Positions 34,115-46,205 are shown, counted from the first letter of the stretch. The stretch: DNA of 64,000 nt from Avena insularis (GCA_023614405.1 CM042686.1:465094740-465158739); one strand, 5' to 3'. A program made the numbers and translations. Notes: generated by a model from the letters alone, not told the origin.

Positions 34115-34972
34115 TCATGGGCTAAGGTTGGGTTTCTCCATTGGCTTGTTTATCTTGTTCTTCATCTTTTCTGGACAATTGCTTACATAGTGTCCTGGTT
34201 CCTTGCAATTGAAACAGTGGATATCTTGGAGTTCTTTACGTTGCTCTTGTGGACAAGTTGCTACGTAGTGGCCTGGTTCCTTGCAGTTGTTGCACACTAC
34301 TTAGCCGATCTCTTTATTCTTTGGGTTCTCTGGGCATCCACTGGGGTAGTGTCCCATTTCCTTACATTTACGACATTGCACAAGGCTCATGTCTTGCTTT
34401 GGTTTCTTGGGCTTCTTTGATCCTTTGAATTGGGTTGTCTTGTTTGGAGGTATGAGTGGTCCTTTTCCTTTGTCATCAACATTCTTGGCATACTTGGATC
34501 CTTCTTGTTTCCTTTGTTCTACAATGGCATAGATGGGGCATTGAGTAGGTACATGGTCGTTTCCTTCACAAAGGTAACAAGTAACTTGAGATGTGGGGCA
34601 TTGGCCAACTGGATGTTCCTCTTCACAATTGGGGCATTGATCTTCATGCTCCTTGGAGGTGTGATCCTTGTCTCCACAAACATTGCAAGCTAGGGCTCCA
34701 TCTAGAATAACATTCTTGTCATCCTTATTGTCATACACTCTTTTGGGATAGTTTTCTTCCATGCTGATCATTTGGTTAGTCACCTTAAGCATCAGTTGGG
34801 ATTGTTCTTCCAAAAACTTTTGCAAGGTAGGGTCTTTATCACTATTGTTGGCTATGAACTGAGTTGTTAGTTGGTTCAACTGGTGTTGGGTTGCTAGGAG
34901 TTCTCTCATGTTGACCTCTTGGTTGTTGTTGTTGTCATCATCCTTGATGTTGGAGTTTCTTGGAGAAGTCAT
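34115..34972 (-). pseudogene. CCHC zinc-knuckle array protein, one in-frame stop
   Basis: The ATG at 34972 (MTSPRNSN..) follows CAG directly, again a splice-acceptor-like context. The N-terminal 80 residues are Asn/Gln-rich and helical. Then come CPNCEEEHPVGQC (one residue short of consensus), CYLCEGNDHVPTQC, CRKCKEMGHYPSGC, a TAA stop at 34303-34301, and in the same frame CNNCKEPGHYVATC and CFNCKEPGHYVSNC, so five knuckles in all plus a degenerate Cys/His cluster before them. CCHC knuckles bind single-stranded nucleic acid; an array without a capsid domain recalls cellular CNBP/Gis2 proteins more than Gag. The stop would give a three-knuckle product in this copy. A role as a nucleic-acid chaperone for the element is inference. 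Confidence 0.65.
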
Positions 34973-35634
34973 CTGTTTGGGTTGGAGGGGAATTAGAATA
35001 GGCAAAAGATTTTTCTAAGGAATCAATTCTATTCACACACATCACAATTCATTCAAGCAATGTGCAAGCAATCACAAACAAACACTCCACTCAAGCAACA
35101 AGTTTCAAGAGTTGGTGGGTTGGACTTAACTAAAATATGGTGGTCCATCTATATGGTTTACTTGTGATCTTTCCATCCTTCTTGGTTGATTCTTCTTGAT
35201 TGAGATCTTTGTATCCTTGGAGAATTCTTGTGTCTTGGTCACAAATCTTCAAAGATGTTGATGGCTCCTTCTAAGTTGTTTTTCCTTAGTCTTCAAGTCT
35301 TGAGTAACATTTCTTGTCTTACTTGTAGTCTTTAGTGTTAGCCAAGTTGGAAGTCTTGGTGAACATGCTGAAGATGTTGAAGTCACTTGAAGAAGTTGAA
35401 GTCATTAGAGTTGATGAAGTTGAAGAAGTCCTTTGCACATGATGAAGTCTTTGGCCATGGGGTAGGTTTTTCCATTAAGTTTGAAGTAGAAGAGAAGTAG
35501 AGTTGAAACCAAAATGATTGAGGAAAGAGTTTACAAGATTGTTTTTGTAAATAAGTTTTGGAACAAATACAATTCCTATTTTTCTAAGGGTTTTTGTCCA
35601 ATCCTAGGGTTACAAATCCTACAGGCAACACAAA
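34973..35634 (-). other. Leader of giant-LTR element
   Basis: Non-coding. On the minus strand a good donor, ACAA|GTAAGA (near 35325), precedes the acceptor AACCCAAACAG at the ORF start, suggesting an intron of about 350 bp. ACTTCAACTTCTTCAAG-type words recur around 35380-35430. Confidence 0.4.
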
Positions 35635-35646
35635 GCTCTGATACCA
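35635..35646 (-). other. Primer-binding site of giant-LTR element
   Basis: Minus strand reads TGGTATCAGAGC, three bases after the LTR end. Confidence 0.85.
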
Positions 35647-35649
35647 TTC

Positions 35650-38600
35650 TATAGCGTCCCCAACCTTTAATAAGATTGAGTCCCCTGTGTTTACAATGCT
35701 AGTCCCTGGATCAATAGCTAGCATCCACAGTTCAGATGTAATATCAAGAAACAAGGGTCATAATACAACTTTATAACCAGGAATAACATAATTTTATTAC
35801 ATCAAACATAGCTCATTAGGCCATTACATTACATTGCAGCGGAATAACTATAGTCATGGGTCCTTCATCTTCAAAGTGCCACAGGCAGATGTTGGTTGTA
35901 GGCTTTGTAATCCTAATCAATCAATCTTCACTAAAATCAATCAAACCTGCAACATTACAAGTTACAGCCACAAGGGTCAATACATTGGAATTGTATTGGC
36001 AAGTGATACTTTGGTAGTATAGTGGAGTCTATCATCTATATGCATTTTGGCTAAGTGGAGTTGAGGCTTGCATTGCTCAAAATAGATTTTTCCCTATCAT
36101 TTTGAAAATACTAAGTTTTATTTGGCAAAAACCACCAAGGCATCTACCAATCAAGACTGAAGATCCTCTCAAGGCATCTACCAATCAAAGACTGAAGATT
36201 TTCTTGGCAAAAACAAATTTCCCAATCTAAGATTTTGAGATCCTTGTACCAAGCCATCTCTCCATCAAAGATTGAAGAATTTCACACAACCCTTGTTCAC
36301 CCACAAGTTTTAATTTAGAAATTGGAGTGATGAGATTCTTGATTGCTTCCATGTCTTGATGCTCAAATTGTCCTTTACCAGGGACATGGCTAAGTACTTA
36401 GGTTTTACACTCTGCAGAGGTGGTGCACTTTCCCCACAAGACTTGGTTTCCCAAGACAAAATCTTTCAGATGCTTTCCCTTAGACCAACATGGACGCGCT
36501 CCAACCTATCAATCACTACCACCCACTGTCCATGTGGCTAAGTTCTTGCAACCTATATGATCATGGCAGAGCCCATATTGCCAAGTGGTTGCACTTGAAG
36601 CTTCTCAACATTTGACATCTCAAATCTCTTTGTTTCCTGGGTGGCCATCCACAAGTGAGATACACAAGCCAAGTCCATGGCCTTGTGAACCACTCAACAT
36701 AAACCATTCCTTCCAATCCACCCAGGTGATTCATTAACTTAGTTGTTTTTGTTAAATAAAACACAAGTCCTCAGACCTAGAATATTTTTCTATAGTGTGA
36801 ATATATAAACCACCCTTGTTTTCTAGTAGCTAGGCTAAGCATGATAGTAATAGGAATCTTGACTTAGGTAATTTTCACTAAGGCTTCACCTAATAGGTTT
36901 TCCCATAGCATAGCTTGTACTTAGCAAATAACCATGCAAGTCCTATACTTAGAAAAAAACACTAATGCATAGTGAAAATAATGGGATAATGATATGAAGC
37001 ATCACTTGCCTTTTTGGTAGAGGGTATAGGTTTACTTCCTTGTCCTTGCAACAATCACACTCTTCAAGTCACTACAAATAATCAAGCAAGGCACAAATTC
37101 AATCTACCAATCAAGCAAACACAAAATCAACTAACACTCCAAACCAATATTCTCTCAAACAAAATTACACACACAAGACAATGGAATCTAAGTCATGCAT
37201 AAGCATGCAAAGGTTGGTTCTGTTGTAAGGATGGTCTTCACTAGGCTTCTAACTTTGTAAGTTCCAATTTGGTCATTTACCAAAATGGCAAAGTCATTTG
37301 CAAAGAGGGTCTCCATTAGATTCCTAAACTTTGTAAGATCCAAAATGGTCATTTACCAAAGTGGCAAAGTTAAAGTAATGCATGCAAGCATGCTAAGCTT
37401 TGTTTTGTTTGAGAAAAAGGGGTTCCTAATGGGTCATAGACATTTGGGCACACCTATTGGTCATTTTGTGAAGTGGCTAAGTCATTTGCAAAAGGTTTCA
37501 CTATAAAACCATTTGCAAAACAAAGTGTCATTCTATGTGGTGTAGAAACATTTTTACTAAGGCTTTAGCCTATAGGGTTCACCAAATGAGTTGCTATTGC
37601 AAAACTTGGTGTTTGGGTCAGTAGGTTTGGTTCAAAACATTTTCTCAAAGTTTTCTTTATGAAAGCATTTTCATAAATAAAACAATGGTTTTTAATTAGC
37701 TAGAAATGGACTAAACTAATTAATCCATTCTATTCCTTTCCAAAATCATTTTCCAAAACAGGGGTTGGTTCCTAGGGTCAGTAAGGTCACAACAAACTAA
37801 ATTGCAAAGGTTTTAACCTTAAAATCATTTTTAAATGATTTTTCTAATGTTAGCAAGCACACAAAAGAATCTGCAAAATTAAACAAGCTAACATATACTA
37901 TTTGCTAAACTAAGGGCAGGGTTGGCTAGGGCTTGTCTTGCTGATTCCAACGACATCTAATTTGTAAAATTTGGACGTGTGGATCCAAAGATACAGGGGT
38001 TTGAAGTTTGCAAAAGTTTCTGTTTTCAAATCTGTTTTTAAACAGACTAGGTGACACGCGGCGTGATCTTACTGGTCGATACCGGTTCGGTCGGATCGAG
38101 TCGCGTGCGTTAGATCTAAATTAGATCGTCGGCTTAGGTAGCGTACCTCTTGGCGTTAAGTGAACTAATCGTGTCGATGGATCTGCATCTAACGGCTGCT
38201 TGCTTGGAAGGCGATGCGGCTGACTTGGCGTGAGTGATCGGTCGATGACGGTGCCGGCGATACAGGAAGCGAGAGAGGAAAAGGGCATGCTCACCGGGCT
38301 CAGGGGGTCACGGCGAAACTCAGGGTACTGCTGGCTTGACAAGGGGCGCCAGGCGATCGCAATTCCTCGTCGGAGTTGGAACGGCGGTTGTTTCGTTCTT
38401 TGTCGAGGGACGCTGTTGATCACCAGGAGGTAAACAAAACACATAGTCGAGCGCAAGGACACGTCAAGGTGTGTGCGTGAATGAGAAGGCGCCGGTCTGT
38501 TCACACAGGAGACGTCGCGAGAAGAAGCGTAACGCGGCGCTCATGCTTGACGAAGGCGAAGATTGGGGGCGCCCTAAGACAAACGGAAAGTGCTGTTAGG

Positions 38601-40552
38601 TTCGTCTGAGCTTGGAGATCATCATCGTGTTTTCGGGGAGGAGAGGGGTGACCGGAATCTACCTGTGGGGCTCGTCGGAGAAAGAGGCAGACGGTGGCGA
38701 CGGTGGTCGAGGTGGTTGTCGACGCTCTGGGTCGCTCGGGGGCAAGCTGATGCTACGGGGATGATCGCCAGGAGGTGTGGATCACGAGAGGATGGTCGAG
38801 GAGGCAAGGGGCGGTGAGTCTTGGCCGGAATTGCTCGGAGACGGTGGTTGGAGCTCAAGTGATGAGAGAAATGGAGGCAGCCTAGGGGCAGAGGGGAGGC
38901 GGGGTTTGAGGGAAAGGGAGGAGGAGGAGCATGCGGTTAAATAGGCGTTGTCACGGCGAGGTTTAACGCAGCATTAACGTGAATTCAAGTCGCAGCATTC
39001 AAAGCAGAAAACGGCCGGCGAAGTCTGGGGGAGACGGGGTCGCGCAGGGAAGAAGAAGGAGGTGGCGGTGGGGTCCTCTGTTCAGTGGGAAAAGAAGAGG
39101 GGAGGAGGTCCACTTGTCAGTCTCTTTGCGGGTTGTTTAGTTGGTGAGGAAAAACGGTCCGGGAAAGAAAATAAGAGGAGGTGGGGTCTGTTGTCAGCGA
39201 GTGAGGGAGAAGGGGAAGTGGGTCCACGCTGCATGTGGAAAGTGGGTCAGTTTCAGGTGAGAAAAGGTTTCTTGAGGAAGAGGAGAGGAGGCTGGTCTGG
39301 GCCTTAGTGGGCTGGGTCTGTTGCACTATTTTTTTCTGTCTGCTCTCTTTTTCCTTTTCTAATTCTTTTCTGTTTTGAATTTCAAACAATTAATCAAACA
39401 ACCAAACCACACTCAATCAATTCAAACAAACACTCAACTTTGTATTTTGAATTTGGTTCTGTTTATCAACATAATCCAAATCTCAAAATGAAATAATATT
39501 TTTATTTATTTTAGGATCCATTAAATAATTAAATAAAATGGATCTTTGATTTATTAATAGTGTTTGATTTATTTAAATAAAATTTCCATTTGAAATCCAA
39601 TTATTTTCAAAACCAAACCAGTAGGTTTTATTTTGAAAATAAGGAATACTTGGAATCTTATTTAAATAAATAAATAAGTTTTGGTGTTTAATTAAAATGG
39701 GAAAGCCTTTACTTAAATAAAATTTGGATATTTAAATCCTTATTATTTTATTTAAATAAACCTTTACTCATTTTAATCAAAGCAAAACCTTTTAATAAAA
39801 GATTTCAAAGTAGTAATAAAATACTTGGTGTTCATTTAAAATGGGAAAAAGCCTTTAAATAAAATTTGGATATTTAAATCCTTATTATTTTATTTAAATA
39901 AACTTTTATTCATTTTATCAAAACAAAATATTTTATTACAAAAGCTTGGCCAAAATTAATTTGGCTCATCTTTTCATTTGAAAACAAAGTCTTTTATTAA
40001 AAGATTAGTGTTTCCAAAACAATTTATTTTTCCTTTATTAAATGTTTATCTTTTTAATCCCTTTAGGATTATAATTGTTCACCAATTGGTATGGCTTTTG
40101 GTAAGAGCTTTAGATGAGAGCTTAAAGGCTTTGGAAATTCAATGTCCTTATCTTATTATATTCACAAGATTTTGTCTATGGTTCCAAACTAAGTGAAACC
40201 AGTCTCTAAGGTCTTTCTTGATCCTTTGTGGAAATTTTGTTGATCAAATTTGGTATGGATCAAATCCATAGATTTGGAGATACTTTGGAAAATGATTTCC
40301 TTCCATTTGGGTTTAGGGTTCTGGATTTATTTTCCATGTGTTCAAATTTCCAGATACATTCATTGAGGAATGCATTTCCCTTGATTTGGATTTTTGTTGA
40401 ATTCAAACTTTAGAATCCCATCTTTAACAAACTTTGGCTAAAGTTTTCCTTTTAGAAACAAAAGTTTCTTTTCACCCTGATTTTCAACAAAAATTTATTT
40501 TGTTTAATTTATTTTTCACATTACAAGATTTGGAAAATCTTGGGATGTGACA
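35650..40552 (-). repeat. 5' LTR of giant-LTR element
   Basis: Minus-strand start TGTCACATCCCAAG at 40552; the 3' end reads ..GCTATA where the partner has ..GCTACA, one mutated terminal base. TATA-like box CCTATTTAACC at 38945-38935. Confidence 0.85.
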
Positions 40553-41608
40553 GATCACCCTGAAGGCCTTCTTCATCACCATGCCTGCCTCCGGTGTGAT
40601 GCATGAGTAGTTCATCCCAAGACTACCGGTCCATGTAGTAGCTAGATGGTTGGTTCTTCTCCTTTGTGCTACCATGTTTAGATCTTGTGAGCTCCATTCA
40701 TGATCAAGATCATCTATTTGTAATCATACATGTTGTATTTGCGGGGATCCGATGGATATTGAGATGTTATTTCAGATTGATTATTGATTCTATCATGTCT
40801 TTGTTATTTGTGATCTCGCATGCTTTCCGTTGTTAGTAGCTATCTTGGCCGAGTAGATGCTAGCAACTCCAAGAGGGAGTATTTATGCTTGATAGTGGGT
40901 TCATGCCTCTAGTAATCTGGGGAAGTGACAGAAATCTCTAAGGTACTAGATGTGATATTGCTACTAGGGAGAAAACAGCAATCCTTTGTTCATAGAACAA
41001 TCGTATTGTTTACTTTACACATTTTGCTTAATGCAATTATCTGTTGCTTGCAACATAATACTGGAGGGGGATCGGATGATAACCGGAAGGTGGATTATTA
41101 GTCATGGATGCAGTTGGATTACGGTCTATGTATAATGTTGTAATGCCCAATCAAATCTCATAGGAGTCAAAATGATTAGTATATGCATGTATGCTTTCTC
41201 GGTGTCTGTCAATTGCCCTGCTGTAATTTGTTCACCCAACATGTCATCTATCTTAAGGAGAATCACCACTAGTGAACTATGGACCCCGGTCCTTTCTTTT
41301 ACTATCAATCTACAATCTATTTGTTTTACATTTTACTTTCTGCAAGCAATTACTATCTTCCACACAATACGTTTAATCCTTTGTTTTCAGCAAAACCGGT
41401 GAGATTGACAACCTCACTGTAAGTTGGGGCAAAGTTTTGTAGTTGTGTTGTGCAAGATTCCAAGTTGGAAACAACACCTTGGAGGTGTTTCCTTACTCCT
41501 ACTGGTTCGATAACCTTGGTTTCATAACTAAGGGAAAACTTGCTGTTGTGCTCATCATACCTTCCTCTTGGGGTTCCCCAATGAGATCGAATATATTTTG
41601 AGCCATCA
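40553..41608 (+). repeat. 3' LTR of Sabrina-type element, right part
   Basis: Continues the match to the 5' LTR from GATCACCCTG to the end TTTTGAGCCATCA. The 5' LTR shows AGAGATCACC at the junction, so two bases appear lost around the insertion. The flank beyond is gypsy pol on the minus strand. Confidence 0.85.
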
Positions 41609-41615
41609 ATACGCC

Positions 41616-42800
41616 ATACACCAGCTTTTGGTAGTGTGGGTAGTTCTGCTTTGTAGCGAGAGCACCTCACTTAGGTAGTATACTGGGTACTGGACCGGCT
41701 GCGCCTTTCCTTCTTCTGGCCTTTCAACCACCAGCACGACGCTAACGACCTGGTTGGTGGCCGCGATGTACATTAGCAATGGCTCTTTTGCGGTGGGGGC
41801 CGACAGTATTGGCGGAGAGGACAACATGCGCTTGAGGTCGCGAAAGGCCTAGTCCACCTGCGCCGTCGAGACGAACTTGTCCTTTTTATCATGAGCTGGT
41901 ATAGGAGGAGTGCCTTCTCGCCCTGCCAGCTGACGAACCAGCTGAGGGAAGCTAGGCACCCGGTGAACTTTTGCACATCGCACGGGTTCTATGGCGGATG
42001 CATGCACTCGATTGTGCCAATCTTCTCTGGGTTGGCCTCGATTCCACATTCTGAGATGAGGAAACCGAGGAGCTGGCCGACTGGAACACCGAACACGCAC
42101 TTCGCCGGGTTCAGCTTCATCTGGAACCAGAGGTTGGCGAATGTTTCCTTTAGGTCTTCGAGGAGTGTTTTTGCCGATCATCGATGTAGGCATGCATGTT
42201 TCTGCCGATCTGTGATTGCAGGCACTTCTGCATGCAGCGTTGGTACATGGCACCTACATTTTTCAGTCCAAAAGGCATGGTGGTGTAGCAGTAAGCCCCG
42301 TACGGGGTGATGAATGCTGTCTTTATTTGATCAGCGGGGTTCAACCAGATCTGGTGGTAGCCAGAGTACGCGTCCAGAAATGACAATAACTCGCAGCCGG
42401 TCGTAGAGTCGATCACTTGATCTATCCTTGGCAGGGCGAATGGATCTTTGGGGCATACCTTGTTGAGGCTGGTGTAGTCAACACACATGCGTCAAGTTTT
42501 GTTCTTTTTTAGCACCAGCACTGGGTTTGCCAGCCATTCCGGGTGGAAAACCTCCATGATTAATCCGGTTGCGAGCACCTAGGTGATTTCCTCACCAATT
42601 GTTCTTCTCTTCTCCTTAGCAAAGTGGCGTAGTGATTTGTTGACTGGCTTTGCATCCGGCCTGACATGTAAAGAGTGCTCGGTGAGCTCCCTCGGAACAC
42701 CAGGCATGTCCTTGGGGGACCATGCGAAGATATCCCGTTTCTCACGGAGGAAGCCGACGAGCGCGCTTTCCTATTTACTATTAAGGCCGTCTCCAACTAG
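41616..42800 (-). pseudogene. Tat-type reverse transcriptase and RNase H start, decayed
   Basis: Clear RT motifs are read from 42488: CVDYTSLNKVCPKDPFALPRI, then SFLDAYSGYHQI, ITPYGAYCYTTMPFGLKN and AYIDD. After YIDD the frame shifts. Further RT thumb and RNase H sequence (AKCVFGVPVGQLLGF, later FTGCLASLSWF and LYMYIAATNQVVSVVLV-like text) appears in other frames down to about 41620. The palm's catalytic Asp pair is kept. The order and wording fit the Tat lineage (RIRE2-like). Confidence 0.75.
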
Positions 42801-43457
42801 GATGAACTTGTCCGGCTCAGCCTCATTGAGCAGGATCTTCTTGGTGCCCTTTGATGGCTTGAACTGCGCCTCTCCGGCTAGCTTTGGCTCGCCAGCCGAC
42901 ATGTCCGCCTGTAGGGCCGCCATGTTCTGCATGATGATGCGCTTCTCTTCCATGATGATCATGGCATCGACTATCTTGGAGCCATCAGTGGCACATTCCA
43001 CCGACCGCCTGTAGTCGGCAGCAACGGTGATTACTCCCATTGGGCCAGGGAGCTTTATCTTCAGGTATGCATAGTGCGGCACCGCCATGAACTTGGTGAG
43101 TGTTGGGCGTCCCAGGATGGTGTGGGGTGTTGCAGAGGTTGACCACCTCAAACCAGATGGGCTCGCGGTGGAAGTTGTCCTCCATGCCGAAGATGACATC
43201 CAGCTAGATCCTGCCGATAGGCAAATGCGATGGACCCAGAACGGCTCCGTGGAAGGCGTACTGGATGGCTCCAGATGGGATTCCCTGATGCTGAGCCGGT
43301 CCAGAGAACTATGGTACAGGAGGTTGATGATGCTACCTCCATAAACAAGGACGCTGGAGAACCTGCACGAGTGCTTCTTGAGATGATGATGGGGTCCAGG
43401 ACCATGGCGTATGTGCCCTAATGCGGCAGAACGTCCGGCTGGTCCTTTTGACTCCAC
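42801..43457 (-). pseudogene. Tat-type aspartic protease region, decayed
   Basis: The segment with VLVYGGSIINLLYH (43380-43320 area) matches the protease core, but the usual D-[ST]-G reads YGGS, so the catalytic Asp appears lost. Frames switch several times. A Lys-rich linker with EAEPDKFILVGDGL near 42790 leads into RT. Confidence 0.5.
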
Positions 43458-43699
43458 ATGACTTCTTGCTCAGACCAGTTCAGGTACTGAGGGACAGGGG
43501 GAACGATTGCGTTCACCTCCGCCTCGCGGTGCCACTTGCTATGCTTGGTTTCTGGCTCGATGGTGAAGATGTGGTAGTTCCCCACCCGGCAAGGATAGTC
43601 TCCTTCATCCTCATCCTGGCGGTTCTAGTGGTCATGGTTGTCTTGCTGGCCGCCGGCTGGCAGAGGCTAGGGTGGCGGTGGTAGCCCACAAACCTCGGC

Positions 43700-45432
43700 C
43701 ATCTTCTTTGTCCAGGTGCACTGGTGAGTTATATGTGTAGCTGGCTTGTTGCCGCCACTATGGAACTTGCACGGGCCATCAAGCATCGATTCGATGGTGT
43801 ACTTGGGCCGAGGTGGGCAATCATGAGGCTTCTGCCTCCTGCTGCCGCCTGCAGTCGGGTCCTCTTAAATGGCTGCCACCTTCCTGGAACAATATTGGTT
43901 ATCTGGCTGGTCATCCTTCCTCTTGCCATGGTGGTTGTCATGCCGCTTGGAGTTGTTGTTGTTGTTTCCGTCCGGCTGGCGCCGGTCCATGGAGACATCC
44001 ACGATGATATGCCCCTGGTCGTCTACCCGGATGGATCTCGTCATTGCCACGTTGGCGGTGGCGTACTTGTCCACGATGGCCATGGTCTTGGCCATGGGGT
44101 CGGGCTCCACCTGGTAGAGCTTGTGCTTTAGCATGGTGCCGTCTCTACAACCGTTGATGAAGAAGTCGACTGCCTGGTGCTCGCACACCCCCTCACAGGA
44201 GTTGTGCATGCTTGTCCACCGGGTGATGTAGGAGCGGTCGGTCTCGTCCTTGCCCTGAACACAGAGGTCGAGCTCGCCTGGGCGACCAGGGAGCTTGTAG
44301 GTGCCAGTGAAGTTGCGGACGAACGCCTGCTCGAAGTCAATCTAAGTGTCGATGCTGTTTTCGGGGAGACTGTTGAGCCATGTTTTGGCCGAGTCGAGGA
44401 GCATGAGGGGGCATAGCGCACGGCTACCCGGTGGTTGCCGTTTGCGATGCCCACCACAGCGGTGTAGTCCACCAGCCAGTCCTCCGGCTTGACCGTGCCG
44501 TTGTACTTTGGTGTGTCCCTTGGGAGGGAAAATCCCTTTGGAAACGGTTTGTTCTGGACACGTGGTCCGAAACATCTTGGGCCAACCGGACTTTCTTCTT
44601 CTAGCGCACGTGACTGGACCAGCAGGTCGATGCGTGTGTGTGTGTCCCACGGCTCTTCTGGCTCGAGCAGGCCAAGCCGGCCCGAAAGGCGAGACTTGGG
44701 TGGCATGTTGCTTCTTCTGGCTCCGTTAGTCGGATCACGGTTCCTACTGGTGACGGCTGCAGCGTCGCGTGGGTTTTGCCCATGGCCGGCTGATCTGTCA
44801 TGTGGACAGATGTTCTGCCTTGCGCCATTCAGGGATGAGGCCTTGCTGCCGCCTGTAGCTGGATCCGCCATCTGGCGAGGCTGCTGGCTCTTGCTGTTTC
44901 CTCTGAGGCTTGCGCCTGCCTCGGACTACTGCCTGTTGGCCGTGGCGACGAGGAGCTGAACGCGTGCCTACTAGCGCCGCAGCTCGTCACCCTCCAGGTG
45001 GCTTAGCTCAGCGACGACTGCTTATGTGGCCCTCATGTTCTTGGCCGGAGTACTGTAAACCGGCTGAGCCGCGAGGACGCGCGAGTCAGTAGCACGGTCT
45101 AGCTCCAAGCCCAAGTTACGGCCCTGGGGTGGAATCTGCCGGTTTGCACCGGGTAAGTGGGAGAAGCCGTGTGCGGTGTTGTACTCGCGCATGGTCGCGT
45201 CCAAGCGGAGTTGGCGGGCGGTGACCTTGCTGGCTTCCTCCAAGAGGTTCTGGCGTGTGGCTTCCAGCACAGCCGCGGCTGTCGCTGGGTCCACCTCGGG
45301 AGCGACAGGGGTGCAAAGGTTTTGGATGGAGGCGATCAGCAAGTCCGGATCTTGCTCGAACGGAGCAGCGTTGCTAGTTCCTGCATTGCGTTCCATAGGT
45401 GGGCAGCGGCCTTCACCTGAACTAGCCATCAT
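43700..45432 (-). pseudogene. Tat-type gag, decayed
   Basis: The likely start is the MM pair at 45432/45429 (MASSGEGRCPP..), after which a 136-codon frame is Ala/Gln/Glu-rich as in Tat Gag N-termini. The central capsid part (PEDWLVDYTAVVGIANGN, LDSAKTWLNSLPENSIDT) is split between two frames at 44640-44340. The C-terminal part (YQVEPDPMAKTMAIVDKYATANVAM) ends in an Asn/Arg/His-rich tail at about 43870. At least three frame changes are needed to read it through. Confidence 0.65.
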
Positions 45433-45719
45433 GACCTCGATGCTACCGCTGGTAAGGTGCGGGGCGGAGAAGCCAGGCGGTTTGCCGGAAATGGCGATGA
45501 CCTCGCGAGGGAAGGCCTCTGCGACGATGGTGACATAGACGCGATGCTTGCCTAAGTGCATGACGGAGTCGCCGCTTGGGAAGGTTTCCTCGTTGAAGCA
45601 GGATGCGTTGTCGATGACACAGTCGAAGGAGCCGAAGATGAGGACGAGGCCAGAGGTGACTCACTCACTGGTGACGAGCGGAAGTCTTGTGCGAAAGATG
45701 ACCCCAGCCGAAGCGATGT

Positions 45720-45738
45720 GCCCCACGGTGGGCGCCAA
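45720..45738 (-). other. Primer-binding site of Tat-type element
   Basis: Minus strand reads TTGGCGCCCACCGTGGGGC except at its last base, the usual site for this lineage. Confidence 0.75.
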
Positions 45739-45740
45739 CT

Positions 45741-46205
45741 TTCGTGGTGTGGAACACAGCAGTGCCATCAGGGATGGCATGAAGGCGACAATCAGGATGC
45801 TATCGGTGGCTACTCACAATGGGTTGGGCACAGATACTGCAAACACAGCGATGTACCCAGGTTCAGAGCCCTCTGGATGAGGTAAAACTCCTACTCCTGT
45901 ATGGATCTACTATATGGGGAGCAAGTGCTCAGTACAAGTGCTCCTTGAGCTGCTTCCCTAGCTACTATGGAGATCTAGAGGAAGATGAACTACTGAACTT
46001 GTGGAATCTAGAGAACTTGTAACTTGTAATTGTCCACCTAGAACCCTAGCACTACCCCCCTTATATACTGGTTGGGAGAGGTAGGTTACAATGTGGGCTC
46101 TAGGGTTTACTGTTTGGGATTTGGGTTTACAAAGCGAGCCAGTTGTCCGGGCCCAGTCGGTGGACCAGGACCCGGTCAAGCCTTTAGTACAGGGGGACAA
46201 TGCTA
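45741..46205 (-). repeat. 5' LTR of Tat-type element (about 465 bp)
   Basis: On the minus strand it starts TGTAGCATTGTCCCCCTG and ends ..CCACACCACGAA, a mutated form of the normal ..CACGACA end. TATA box at 46069-46061. The start could alternatively be placed at 46199. Confidence 0.6.
46061..46069 (-). promoter_or_regulatory. TATA box of Tat-type LTR
   Basis: Minus strand reads AGTATATAAGG followed by a G-rich run and an R-like stretch. Confidence 0.55.

Larger units (their letters stand above)
29080..40552 (-). mobile_element. Non-autonomous Tekay-related LTR retrotransposon with giant LTRs (11.5 kb)
   Basis: Two near-identical LTRs of 4851 and 4903 bp flank only 1.7 kb of interior, so LTRs make up about 85% of the element. 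On the minus strand the LTR runs TGTCACATCCC..GGGGACGCTACA. The interior has a Met-tRNA primer site, a leader and one ORF of CCHC zinc knuckles; there is no capsid, protease or pol. Long parts of the LTR (for example 29740-30160) are the reverse complement of the Tekay-type LTR at 8700-9100, so the two are relatives. It splits the 3' LTR of the Sabrina-type element. A target duplication is not clear (GAGGC left, GATCA right). Confidence 0.8.
21582..41608 (+). mobile_element. Sabrina-type Athila gypsy element with nested insertions
   Basis: The element comprises a 5' LTR (21582-23127, first 17 bases missing), an Asp-tRNA-type primer site, a broken gag-protease frame, 2.7 kb of non-coding interior and a 3' LTR (28584-29079 plus 40553-41608). 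Reverse transcriptase and integrase are absent, as in known Sabrina-type elements, so it must depend on a relative in trans. Nested in it are a copia element (at 21581), a hAT-like element (23470-23971) and a large LTR element (29080-40552). It sits within a minus-strand Tat gypsy element. Confidence 0.75.
41609..46205 (-). mobile_element. Tat/Retand-type gypsy element, 5' part, truncated in pol
   Basis: On the minus strand: LTR (46205-45741), primer site, gag, protease and reverse transcriptase, cut in the RNase H region at 41609 by the Sabrina-type insertion. The missing 3' half would lie left of that element but is not in the window. All coding parts carry frameshifts or stops. Its right edge lies in Sirevirus DNA. 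Confidence 0.75.

Noticed and set aside
34076..34420. Open frame of 114 codons with a hydrophobic, Trp/Leu-rich product on the plus strand
   Set aside because: It is the antisense of the zinc-knuckle array; the hydrophobicity is a by-product of Cys/Lys-rich codons on the other strand.
44177..45880. Several plus-strand frames of 80-156 codons
   Set aside because: Antisense to the Tat-type gag; the minus strand carries the recognisable protein.
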